From contig NZ_VCPC01000002.1 in NCBI RefSeq assembly GCF_005938225.1, positions 62,001-126,000 on the forward strand: 64,000 nt of DNA. The letters run 5' to 3'. The position numbers and the translations under genes are program-made. Positions 18,298-26,377 of this stretch are shown here, piece by piece. Every line of letters starts with the position of its first letter. The stretch's first letter is position 1. The stretch is from Arenibacterium halophilum (GTDB lineage: Bacteria > Pseudomonadota > Alphaproteobacteria > Rhodobacterales > Rhodobacteraceae). The notes beneath the pieces were generated by a model. That model saw only the letters and a program-made list of their open reading frames with translations. It was not told where the DNA came from and made no database searches.

Positions 18298-18712
18298 AAG
18301 CCCCATAGCATGCCACCGCCAGCAGCTATTATACAGGTGCTCAGCCCAACTAGGATGATCGTCCGTGCGGCTGTTTTGGCGGCCAGACACGCTAAGTAGC
18401 CGCTGGGCTATGCCAGGTGCCGCGCAACGCCCCCAATGCGCCCTACAGCCCCGCCCAGTGCCTTGCAGCAACCAACGCTTGCAACGCTGCACGGTGGGCG
18501 CTGACAAGTACAAAGGTAAGCTACAGCCCTGGCCCGAAAGAGCCCAGAAATAAGGAAGAGGCTTCGACATTGACGGTTTGCCAAAGCAAGCTTGACGCGC
18601 CCAAGCACCGTACTTGCCGGAACTATTAGTGGTGCCGCTAATGCATAACACGGGACGCTTGTAAGGTGCTGTAATTGCATAACTTTATAGCTCTGCGCGC
18701 CAATTAAACGCT

Positions 18713-18797
18713 AAATGGCACTAGGCACTACCCAGCGCAGGTTGCCAGCTACGGTGCGTTTTGCTGGCGGTTAGGTTGGGGGTGTCTAGTGCCACTT
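18713..18797. repeat. 85-base imperfect palindrome
   Basis: Outer arms AAATGGCACTAGGCAC (18713-18728) and GTGTCTAGTGCCACTT (18782-18797 region) pair. An inner GCCAGC / GCTGGC pair continues the stem around a ~13-base loop. It is followed by an AT-rich block. It could be a small miniature-element relic or a recombination/replication structure; no function is proposed. Confidence 0.5.
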
Positions 18798-18942
18798 ACT
18801 ATTATCTCTTATTTATTATAAAAAAAAATTGATAAATAACAATGCCTTACGATAAGGGCGCCGCCCTAGGCTGACTTCACTGGCATTACTGCTGTTTGGC
18901 TTGGGCTGCGGTGGCTGCCATGGACACCATCCTCGCGCGAAA

Positions 18943-18990
18943 AAGCACCCACATGCATCTCGCATGTGGGTGCTTGGCTTTTGTTTGTTT
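18943..18990 (-). terminator. Strong terminator of the minus-strand gene ending at 18993
   Basis: Perfect 14-base stem AAGCACCCACATGC (18943-18956) against its complement (18962-18975) with a 5-base loop. Read on the minus strand it is followed directly by a T-run. On the plus strand a TTTTGTTTGTTT tail follows, so it may work both ways. Confidence 0.8.
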
Positions 18991-18992
18991 GC

Positions 18993-19631
18993 TCAAAAAA
19001 GGCTGCGAAGAGCTGGGGGCGACTTCACCATTGATCGACGTAACTGAACCTCGAGTTCGTGCTGACGCCAAAGAGATTTCCAGTTGAACTCTCGAATTGT
19101 CGCCCTCACGACCGGTTGCATGATCGGGTCCCAATACAAACTCGCGAGGTCTTCATCTTGGGCCTCAGTGAGTTCCGTCAGAGCTTCTTCTACTTCCTTC
19201 ATGTTATCGGCTAGCACTACCCGTCTGATCCAAATGCAGATCATCCATTCCAGGCCATACTCAAGGTCTTTCGCGTTATGAAAGAAATAGGTCATGCAGG
19301 CCTTCGGGTTATTCTTCGTTACACCTTTCAGTTTCCGGGGGTCATACGCGACCGCTTGAAGGATGGTCGATCCAAGATGTCGTTTAGAAACCGTTGGATG
19401 ATCCTGAAACAAGTAACCATGCAATGCGGATATTGATACCCCGTTTACAAACTCGCTCTTCACCCAGCGGTACAGCTTTACTTGGGCTATGATATTCCGC
19501 TGGTCATAAAGGTCGTATCCTGCGTCCGGTCGCGATATATGCGTCCTAAACCAAAGTGGCTCCCCGTTTTCATCTGAGATCGGTCGTCTGGGCTGATACT
19601 CGTTGGGATATTTTATATTCTGATCAATCAT
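18993..19631 (-). CDS. Hypothetical protein of the island (212 aa)
   Basis: Not recognised. Predicted soluble, Trp/Tyr-rich N-terminal half (EPLWFRTHISRPDAGYDLYD) and a helical, acidic segment (MKEVEEALTELTEAQDEDLA, residues ~140-160). AAAGGAG precedes the ATG, and the start overlaps the alpA stop by 8 bases, so the two are translated from one message. A strong terminator follows. Its coupling to an AlpA-like protein suggests a role in element control or mobility; that is inference. Confidence 0.65.
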   Translation of the reverse strand: MIDQNIKYPNEYQPRRPISDENGEPLWFRTHISRPDAGYDLYDQRNIIAQVKLYRWVKSEFVNGVSISALHGYLFQDHPTVSKRHLGSTILQAVAYDPRKLKGVTKNNPKACMTYFFHNAKDLEYGLEWMICIWIRRVVLADNMKEVEEALTELTEAQDEDLASLYWDPIMQPVVRATIREFNWKSLWRQHELEVQLRRSMVKSPPALRSLF

Positions 19632-19845
19632 TTACATCTCCTTTCGGGGCGCACATTTGATCAGAAAGCCACTGTTCGACATCGATGCGGCGATAGAGAA
19701 TTTTGCCCGAGCGTTTTCCAGGATTGACCCGAATAAAGTTCGGGCCGTAGCCCAAAATGCGCCCTTTCTCGAAAAAGCTGATGCTGAGACCAGTTATATC
19801 GGGAAGCTGTTTGGTTGTGAGAAGTTGGTATTTTGTATGTGTCAT
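19624..19845 (-). CDS. AlpA/excisionase-like helix-turn-helix protein
   Basis: 73 residues with the MerR-type HTH layout of AlpA and excisionases: LLTTKQLPDITGLSISFFEK, then the wing and YRRIDVEQWLSDQ. Such proteins act as recombination directionality factors or activators of integrase genes in P4-like islands. Start 19845 follows AGGTGG; a GTG three codons earlier is possible. The start sits against an inverted repeat GTGACCAC/GTGGTCAC that is a likely operator. Confidence 0.75.
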   Translation of the reverse strand: MTHTKYQLLTTKQLPDITGLSISFFEKGRILGYGPNFIRVNPGKRSGKILYRRIDVEQWLSDQMCAPKGDVND

Positions 19846-19846
19846 C

Positions 19847-19876
19847 GTGACCACCTGTCATTGTTGTAGTGGTCAC
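19847..19876. promoter_or_regulatory. Operator-like inverted repeat upstream of alpA
   Basis: GTGACCAC (19847-19854) and GTGGTCAC (19869-19876) form a perfect 8-base inverted repeat with a 14-base spacer, immediately 5' of the AlpA-like start. Suited to autoregulation or to binding by a directionality factor. Confidence 0.55.
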
Positions 19877-19911
19877 TTATTTGCAGTTCTTTCTTATTTT
19901 AATCCAAGGAT

Positions 19912-20526
19912 CTATACTACCCCCTTCAAATCCCTAGTGAAGTCTGAAACTAAGCTCATTGGTACAGACGTCGGCCCCAGCAATACTTGGAGCTGGCGCG
20001 TCTTTTCCGCGATTAGCTGAACTCCGCTGTTGTCCTCGGCGAACCGAATGAGTTCGTCGAATTCACCTACGAACTTCCGAGACAATCGCTTCACCGAACT
20101 TTCGAGGGTTCCAATTTCCGTAGCCCCCCTGTTTGCGAGCCCTTTCTCCAATGCGTCCAAAGCAAGGCCCTTGAGTGAACGGCAGCCGGTCCTTTTGGGC
20201 TCGTAGAGGTATGTTCCCGTCTCATCTGCTGGGATCTCTCCGCTGCGGTCTTCAAGATAACCCAGAGCCATGTCGTGTAGTGCGGCGTAGTCGGCGTAGT
20301 ACTTGTTGCGCGTTCCTGCGGGAATGCCAAATAGCGCAAGGCGAGCATCGCGAAGACGCTCTGCCTCGCCAAGGCCGGTATCTTCTTCCATCAGGGGATG
20401 CGCTCGGATAAATGCGAGAAGCATTGCGTCAACGAAGGCGTTGCTAAGCACGCTTCCTCGCCAGTCGTGTTCATCGACGTGATTGCTCAGAACCCACCAT
20501 TCGTCGTCTATTGAAGAATCTATCAT
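19912..20526 (-). CDS. Hypothetical protein of the island (204 aa)
   Basis: Not recognised. Acidic start (MIDSSIDDEWWVLSNHVDEH), predicted all-helical, no signal peptide or membrane segment; the C-terminal half (ESSVKRLSRKFVGEFDELIR) looks coiled. AGGGAC precedes the ATG at 20526. It lies between the integrase and alpA on the same strand, the usual place for element control or defence cargo. Confidence 0.6.
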   Translation of the reverse strand: MIDSSIDDEWWVLSNHVDEHDWRGSVLSNAFVDAMLLAFIRAHPLMEEDTGLGEAERLRDARLALFGIPAGTRNKYYADYAALHDMALGYLEDRSGEIPADETGTYLYEPKRTGCRSLKGLALDALEKGLANRGATEIGTLESSVKRLSRKFVGEFDELIRFAEDNSGVQLIAEKTRQLQVLLGPTSVPMSLVSDFTRDLKGVV

Positions 20527-20727
20527 GATGTCCCTGCATTTCGTCCAAGCAAAGTTGCACGAAGCACGCGCACGTGCGCGCGCGAATGGGCAACCAGATG
20601 ATCACCTGTTTAAAACATGAATTTCGTCTTTTCTGTGGTCAAGGATGCCCCAAGCTTCCTTCGGAGACGGATTATCCGACGCCCTCACCTTTCTAGGTGT
20701 CATCAATGGGGCAGGGTCACTTAAGTT

Positions 20728-21891
20728 TCAGTCACGAGGTTCCTTGAGTTCAAGGATGCGCTTGGCCACCAGTTCGACCGGCTCACGCAGGCGCTCGGCG
20801 TTCACCACGATGTAGCCGCCGGTCACGTCGCCATTGGTGCGGTGGTTCAGCAGGCGCTTGAGCGCGTAGTAGGGTACATCGAGGCTTTCTGCGATGGTGA
20901 TAAAGGTGCGCCGCAGATCGTGCAGGGTGAAGCTGACGCCGGAGCCAGCAGACACACGCAGCAGGAATTTCTTGGTCTCGACCAGATGGCCGCTCTTGCC
21001 CGGTCCAGGAAACACCCAAGGCGAACCGTTGTTGCGTGCCAAGCGCTCGCTCAGCAGGTCGGCCAGAAACTCCGAAAGCGGGAGGTACAGCGGGTCGCCG
21101 TTCTTCGTGTTGGGCAGGTGCAGCACCTTGCTTTTCAGGTCCACGTTCTCCCAGCGGAGCGTGGTCAGCTCACCCCGGCGCAATCCCGTGAACAGCGCAG
21201 TCAGCAGGAAGTCGCGCGAATACTCCGGCTCAGCCATCACGGCTTCCCACCACGCGGGCAGGTCTAGCGCGGTAATTACTGTCTGACGCCGCCGCTCCTT
21301 GTACCAAGCGCGCGCCTGCGTGAGGATTTGCACCGGGTTGGGCGGGAAGTCATCTTGGGTAGCGGCAACGAAATTGTAGATCGACCGGAAATGCCGCATC
21401 ACGTTGTTAGCCGTGGTCTCGCCATGCTTCTTGCCAATATCCTGATGCTTTTTCAGCACCAGCTGGCGGGTGATCTCGTTCAACGGTTTCTTGCGCCAAG
21501 TCTTGAGGTAAAGGCGTTCGGTGCGTTGGTAATGGCTGATTGTGTGCGCGGACAGGCTGCGGACCTCCAAGAAGCGTGTCAGCGCCAATTCCAGTGTTAC
21601 CTGTTCGGCAGCTTCTTGGCGCTTCTCAGCGTTGGGGTCGTGCCCATCGGCCATGTCACCCAAGATCGTCAATGCCTTCTTGCGTGCAACTTCCGGTGCA
21701 AAGACATCGGCACGGCCAATCGTGACGCGCCGCGTGCGGCGGTTCACCTGTCCCTCGGCAAAGAACACCTTGGATTGCGCGCCGACACGCAACCCAAAAC
21801 CTGGGAGCATCGTATCGCGGTACAGAACCTGCCCCTTCTGGGCGAAGGGGATTTCATCAATCGCGCGGCGGGTAAGACGTAAACTGGGCAT
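20728..21891 (-). CDS. int: Tyrosine-type site-specific integrase (P4-like)
   Basis: 387 residues. N-terminal arm-binding region (MPSLRLTRRAIDEIPFAQKG, residues ~1-90), a core-binding SAM-like domain (~115-200) and a catalytic domain with the tyrosine-recombinase set: Arg in TGLRRGEL, Lys in PNTKNGD, HDLRRT, LLNHRT and a nucleophile Tyr in GGYIVV. GGAGGTCACG before the ATG at 21891 is an excellent ribosome site, so the longer upstream frame is rejected. It is the obvious enzyme for integration at tRNA-Thr, although it lies mid-element, not beside an att site. Confidence 0.93.
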   Translation of the reverse strand: MPSLRLTRRAIDEIPFAQKGQVLYRDTMLPGFGLRVGAQSKVFFAEGQVNRRTRRVTIGRADVFAPEVARKKALTILGDMADGHDPNAEKRQEAAEQVTLELALTRFLEVRSLSAHTISHYQRTERLYLKTWRKKPLNEITRQLVLKKHQDIGKKHGETTANNVMRHFRSIYNFVAATQDDFPPNPVQILTQARAWYKERRRQTVITALDLPAWWEAVMAEPEYSRDFLLTALFTGLRRGELTTLRWENVDLKSKVLHLPNTKNGDPLYLPLSEFLADLLSERLARNNGSPWVFPGPGKSGHLVETKKFLLRVSAGSGVSFTLHDLRRTFITIAESLDVPYYALKRLLNHRTNGDVTGGYIVVNAERLREPVELVAKRILELKEPRD

Positions 21892-22098
21892 CGTGACCTC
21901 CTTCTGGCCACGCTCCATTATAGGCATATCCCGAGGAAAGGCTCGACTTTTCATCGTGTTATGAAACAATGGGTGATGCCGTGCGAGAGAATGAAAGCTT
22001 GTCGTACTGAAACGGTATTCTTCGCAGCAGCTCAGTACTCCGCTGCCAATGATGTCCGCGATATGGAAAACAAACTGAGCCGAAGCGCGATTGAAAGG

Positions 22099-23856
22099 TC
22101 AATTGGAGCCTGGCAAGAGGGAAAGCCCGAGTTCGCTCAGAAATGAGTTGTGCTTCGACGTTGCCTCCCGGACCTGTTTTTCGACCGAGACCAATTCCTT
22201 CTGCGTGGCACTCAAGTCTATTTCTTCCTCGGCCACGGCTGTACTGATGTAGCGAGAGATATTGAGATTGAAGCCTTCTTCGGCAATGCGCTCCATGCTA
22301 ACGCGCTTGGAGTATCGATCCTCTTCCGTACGGAATTGGTAGGTCGAAACTATCTTTCCGATATGATCCGGCGTCCCGTTCTTACCATCTCCCAATTGGT
22401 TCTGGCGCTTGCCCTTCACGTAATGCTCAGCCGCATTGATGAAGAGAACGTCGTCCGGTTTTTTGCATTTTTTGAGCACCAGAATGCAGACAGGTATGCC
22501 AGTGGAGTAGAACAAATTCGCAGGCAAGCCAATGACCGTGTCGATGTGACCGTCCTTCAGCAGTTTCGTACGGATGCGTTCCTCAGCCCCGCCTCTGAAC
22601 AGCACGCCGTGCGGTAGGATGATTGCCATCACGCCTTCATCCTTTAGATAGTGAAAACCGTGCAATAGGAAGGCGAAGTCAGCGGCCGATTTGGGCGCTA
22701 GCCCGTAGTTTTTGAACCGAACATCGTCACCCATCGCCTCGGTGGGATCCCATCGTAAGCTGAACGGCGGGTTGGCCACGACAGCATCAAAGGCAGGCTT
22801 CTTGGCGGGGTTCAACTCGCGGAGGATGTCCCAGTCATTGGCCAAGGTGTCGCCGTGGAAAATCTCGAACTCGGTATCCTTCACCCCATGCAGCAGCATG
22901 TTCATGCGGGCGAGGTTGTAGGTCGTGATGTTGCTTTCCTGGCCAAAAATCTTGCCGATGCCATGTGTGCCCATGCGCTTCCGAACATTCAGCAACAGTG
23001 AGCCCGATCCGCAGGCAAAGTCCAGCACGCTAGCCAATCGAGCCTTCTGGCCCGTCGCGGGTTCCTGGCTGTCCAGCGTCACGATCGCCGAAAGAATATC
23101 GGAAATCTGCTGCGGCGTGTAGAACTCGCCTGCCTTTTTGCCCGAACCGGCAGCGAACTGGCCGATCAGGTATTCATAAGCATCGCCCAGATGATCCACT
23201 TCGTCCGAGAACTCAGCCAGCCCCTTCGCGATCTCGGCGATGATCGAACAGAGCCTCTTGTTTTTGTCCGCCTGTGTCTTCCCCAGCTTTTCCGAGTAAA
23301 GGTTGATCTCTGAGAACAGCCCACCAAAGGTGCTCTGGAAGGACTCGTTCTCGATGTACTTGAAGCCGTCATACAAAGTTTGCAGCAGTTCGTCGCTCTG
23401 GACGCGGGCAAGTTCGGCGATGTTGCTCCACAAATACGGCGGCTGAATCACATAGTGGACCTTACGCCGCATCTGCTTCTCAAACTCGGAGACATCCTCG
23501 GGATTGCGGCTATACCACAGTTGCAGCGGTGTCGTGATCTCGGACGGTCCCGCATCTTGAGGCTCGAAGCTGATGTCCTCCATACTGCGCGCCTTTTCCC
23601 GAGCTTTTGAGGCGCTCTGCGCGGCTTCGGCCCTTCGGGCTGCAAACCGCGCTCGTTCAGCATTGACGTCGGCATCGCTTGGGTAATCACCGCCCAGTTC
23701 CCGTTTTGCCGCAGCTTCGTAGTTGTCCGACAGGTATCGCAGGAACAGGAAGGACAGCATGTAATCGCGGAAGTCATCGGCGTTCATCGCCCCGCGCAGC
23801 GTGTCGGCGATGTTCCAGAGCGTCTTGCCTAGTTGCTTTTGGATTTGGTCGTTCAT
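22099..23856 (-). CDS. hsdM: Type I restriction-modification system, methyltransferase subunit HsdM
   Basis: Adenine-N6 DNA methyltransferase subunit, 585 residues. N-terminal HsdM domain (LWNIADTLRGAMNADDFRDY), SAM-binding motif I FACGSGSLLL near residue 279 and catalytic NPPF near residue 362 are present. It works with HsdS to protect host DNA and with HsdR to cut unmodified DNA. It is the last gene of the operon and overlaps the prrC-like gene by ATGA. Having M distal to R is uncommon among type I loci. Confidence 0.96.
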   Translation of the reverse strand: MNDQIQKQLGKTLWNIADTLRGAMNADDFRDYMLSFLFLRYLSDNYEAAAKRELGGDYPSDADVNAERARFAARRAEAAQSASKAREKARSMEDISFEPQDAGPSEITTPLQLWYSRNPEDVSEFEKQMRRKVHYVIQPPYLWSNIAELARVQSDELLQTLYDGFKYIENESFQSTFGGLFSEINLYSEKLGKTQADKNKRLCSIIAEIAKGLAEFSDEVDHLGDAYEYLIGQFAAGSGKKAGEFYTPQQISDILSAIVTLDSQEPATGQKARLASVLDFACGSGSLLLNVRKRMGTHGIGKIFGQESNITTYNLARMNMLLHGVKDTEFEIFHGDTLANDWDILRELNPAKKPAFDAVVANPPFSLRWDPTEAMGDDVRFKNYGLAPKSAADFAFLLHGFHYLKDEGVMAIILPHGVLFRGGAEERIRTKLLKDGHIDTVIGLPANLFYSTGIPVCILVLKKCKKPDDVLFINAAEHYVKGKRQNQLGDGKNGTPDHIGKIVSTYQFRTEEDRYSKRVSMERIAEEGFNLNISRYISTAVAEEEIDLSATQKELVSVEKQVREATSKHNSFLSELGLSLLPGSN

Positions 23857-25085
23857 TGTGCAGGTGCTTCCTCGGGGGCGGGCGCGGGCGCCGGGGCCGG
23901 TGGCCGGGCGGGTGCGTTGCCCGGCAGAGCGAACTCGAACCGCGTGATGAATTCTCTAAGGATGCGGCGGAAGAGTTCCTTGTTGTCCTCGCCCATCTCG
24001 GTTGGTTCATGGATGGCATAGGCACCGTGGCTCAGCAGGTTTAGGGCACGGTTGAACAGCGCCCGGTCTTCCTCGTTGTCCAGCGCCCTCAGGCAAAAGG
24101 CGATGCTCGGGTGCCCGAAGAAGGATGCTGTTTTCTCCATTACGCTGCGCAGCGCGTTGAAGTGGAAGGTGTAGAGCTTGCCCTTCTTCGGGTCTGCCGC
24201 ACGCTGCAATTCGGCGAGTGTGGCCACATGGTGAAAGAAAGGCGTGTCTTCCGTCGATTGAAGCATATAAGTGCCGTCGCCGCTTGGTCGGTGCAGGAAA
24301 TAGCGCCGATGGGCAACCGAAGGCGCGTCGTCAATCTTCCGGCCGACTTCGTTGCACATCACGTTGAAGAACAGCGCATGGTGCGAAGAGAAGATCACCT
24401 TTATAGGAGCCGGTGCACCGTCGGCGTTCTTTCGCGTTGCCGCCCGGCGAAGGAGCTTGGCCAAGTCGCAGGCCACCGAAATCGCGTTGTTGTCGTCCAG
24501 CGACGAGATCGGGTCATCGATGTAGAGGTATTTCTTCCCCTGATAGGATTCATGCCCATCCAGCATCCGTTCGCAGATGGCCATGAAGACGCACCAGATG
24601 AAGATATTCTGTTCGCCGCGCGATACCTTGATGTTTGCCTCCCCGCCTTTGCTGAAGCTCACATAGTCCGGCTTGAACAGCGTCTCGCCTCCCTCCTGGA
24701 CCTCCTTGTAGGTGAAGTCGAAATCGAAGTCGGCGTAACGGGAAAGGTAGCGGGCGATGGTTTCGTCCAGCGCAAGCTCTGTCATCGCGTTGAAGAAGGA
24801 CGACTGCTCGTTCAGCTGCAGACGGCGCACGCTGTCGCCGTCGAGGTCATTTTCCCAGACGAACAGGTCCTCGGTGAATGCGTTGAAATAGAGCGTGTCG
24901 GGGGTTCCGGTCGGGTTCTTCGTCTTATGCTTGCGCTTGCCGGCGTCCTTGAACTCCATCGACAGGCGTGTCTTTCCAGTGCGGTTGTAGGCGTAAATCA
25001 AAACGAGCGCAGTCGGCTTTGTGGGGTTATTCAAGTCATCACGCAACCGGATAACCAACGTTTTCAGGTTCTTGTACTTGCTCAT
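23853..25085 (-). CDS. prrC: PrrC-like anticodon nuclease (AAA_13-type ATPase) nested in the type I R-M operon
   Basis: 410 residues, close to the 396 of E. coli PrrC. ABC-type ATPase parts: P-loop AYNRTGKT (residues 32-39, first Gly replaced by Ala), signature SRGEQN (155-160), Walker B YLYIDDPISSLDDNN (186-200), and a switch SSHH (233-236). The C-terminal domain has R313, E317 (LRSVMEK) and H353 (LLSHGAY), the order and spacing of the PrrC catalytic triad Arg320-Glu324-His356. A Pro/Ala-rich tail follows (~388-410). PrrC cuts tRNA-Lys when its R-M partner is disabled; the substrate here is unknown. ATGA overlaps join it to both hsdS and hsdM. Confidence 0.8.
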   Translation of the reverse strand: MSKYKNLKTLVIRLRDDLNNPTKPTALVLIYAYNRTGKTRLSMEFKDAGKRKHKTKNPTGTPDTLYFNAFTEDLFVWENDLDGDSVRRLQLNEQSSFFNAMTELALDETIARYLSRYADFDFDFTYKEVQEGGETLFKPDYVSFSKGGEANIKVSRGEQNIFIWCVFMAICERMLDGHESYQGKKYLYIDDPISSLDDNNAISVACDLAKLLRRAATRKNADGAPAPIKVIFSSHHALFFNVMCNEVGRKIDDAPSVAHRRYFLHRPSGDGTYMLQSTEDTPFFHHVATLAELQRAADPKKGKLYTFHFNALRSVMEKTASFFGHPSIAFCLRALDNEEDRALFNRALNLLSHGAYAIHEPTEMGEDNKELFRRILREFITRFEFALPGNAPARPPAPAPAPAPEEAPAQ

Positions 25086-26377
25086 GCGTCACGCTCCCCG
25101 ACCTGGGGGAAAAGCTGTTGCATCAGCCCCTTCTTGTGGGTCTTGAGCGTTTCGAGATTTCGGGCCTCGGCGTCAATTAGCTCGTCTAGGGAGATGAGGC
25201 TTTCAGCTATACGCCGTTGTTCGCGGGGCTCAGGAAGCAGGGCTCTATACGATAGTAGGCCAGCTCGATTAATTTTTGGGATTTTGCCTCGTTCAGAATT
25301 CCGCTTGGCGTGTTCGAGAAAACCATCGGATAGAAGCAAATACAGAAGATAGTCTCGGAGCAACCTATCGTCAGAAGGGCGAACTGGATATATGTCAGCG
25401 CTGCAAATGCCATTGAAGTTTGGGGCTGCAACCTTGTTCAACGCGGGCCGGATCTTTGAGTAAAGAATATCTTCTTCGTCGAAGACATAATTCCCGCTCG
25501 AGATGCCCTTGTCGCCGGCCGTCTTCAGATCAATCAGTTTGCTAGTGTTGGCTTCTATGTTCTCACTGCCTATCTGCGGCAGACTTCGGTAAGGCATCTG
25601 CGTCGGATCAATTTGACCGGAAGCAACGACAACAATTTGCCCCAAGGATATTTCTTGCCAATCCCCTGCCCCTACAAACTCAGGGAAGCGGACGCGGGGT
25701 TGGGTTTCGCCTTCCAGGGGAAAGATTTGCTGCATGAGGCCCTTCTTGTGGACCCTCAGCGCTTCGACCTTCTTTCCCTGCAGGGCAATCAACGCATCGG
25801 CAGTGTCGAGGCACTCTGCAATTTTCTGTTGTTCGACAAGGTCAGGAACGCAGATATCACCCTTTAGAACGTCAGCGTTATTGACCTTCATGTCATTCTT
25901 TGCGCCCTTTCTCACAATGGGCTGCAGATACGAATTCAAGTGATAATCGACAGAAAAGAAGTGATCCAAATAGGTTGATGAGCATTTAGGAAATGGGCGA
26001 TAGACCGCATACAAAGTTGAAACGATCCCTCGCTTCCCTTTGTTTTCCTTGATGATCCCATACGGGTTTTTCTTGAGAGGACTTTTAGTATAGACAATGT
26101 CGCCTTGCTCAACGACATGATATTCCTTCACTGATGCCCCCGCATAAGAGCGTCCCAAAAACTCAATCTGATTAACACAGCCATGCTCACCCGATACGGA
26201 AAGGACATCCTCGCGGCCAAGCTCAAGCGATCGGTTTCGATGCTTGGTCTCGAACAAGAGAGAGTTGAGCTTTGTGATACGCCAGCCGGGTGCTCCCCGG
26301 AACTCCGGAAAGCGTAGCTTAGGCCCCAAGGCAGCCGCACCGCTTCTCGCGGCTGACGATTTCCCCTTACTGCTCAT
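25082..26377 (-). CDS. hsdS: Type I restriction-modification system, specificity subunit HsdS
   Basis: 431 residues with the two-fold repeated layout of HsdS: each half has a variable target-recognition domain followed by a conserved helical segment ending HKKGLMQQIFP (about residue 210) and HKKGLMQQLFP (about 420). It determines the bipartite recognition sequence of the methylase and nuclease. It overlaps hsdR by 11 bases upstream and the prrC-like gene by 4 bases downstream. The variable domains cannot be matched to a target sequence by eye. Confidence 0.95.
   Translation of the reverse strand: MSSKGKSSAARSGAAALGPKLRFPEFRGAPGWRITKLNSLLFETKHRNRSLELGREDVLSVSGEHGCVNQIEFLGRSYAGASVKEYHVVEQGDIVYTKSPLKKNPYGIIKENKGKRGIVSTLYAVYRPFPKCSSTYLDHFFSVDYHLNSYLQPIVRKGAKNDMKVNNADVLKGDICVPDLVEQQKIAECLDTADALIALQGKKVEALRVHKKGLMQQIFPLEGETQPRVRFPEFVGAGDWQEISLGQIVVVASGQIDPTQMPYRSLPQIGSENIEANTSKLIDLKTAGDKGISSGNYVFDEEDILYSKIRPALNKVAAPNFNGICSADIYPVRPSDDRLLRDYLLYLLLSDGFLEHAKRNSERGKIPKINRAGLLSYRALLPEPREQRRIAESLISLDELIDAEARNLETLKTHKKGLMQQLFPQVGERDA

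Larger units (their letters stand above)
17918..18942. other. ~1 kb non-coding, patchwork stretch inside the island
   Basis: Apart from an IS3 fragment (18205-18297) and an 85-base palindrome (18713-18797), I see no supportable gene. Open frames here have Cys/Ser/Trp-rich, non-protein-like composition and no ribosome sites. An AT-rich block with a run of A lies at about 18795-18845. Confidence 0.5.

Noticed and set aside
17983-18651. 222-codon minus-strand frame in the island
   Set aside because: Cys/Ser/Trp-rich, no ribosome site, no family resemblance, and it runs across the IS3 fragment on the other strand.
21961-22146. 61-codon plus-strand frame between hsdM and int
   Set aside because: Overlaps the hsdM 3' end, no ribosome site, no recognisable features.
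23853-25085. RloC assignment for the ATPase in the hsd operon
   Set aside because: RloC is much longer and has a coiled-coil/zinc-hook insertion; this protein is PrrC-sized without one.
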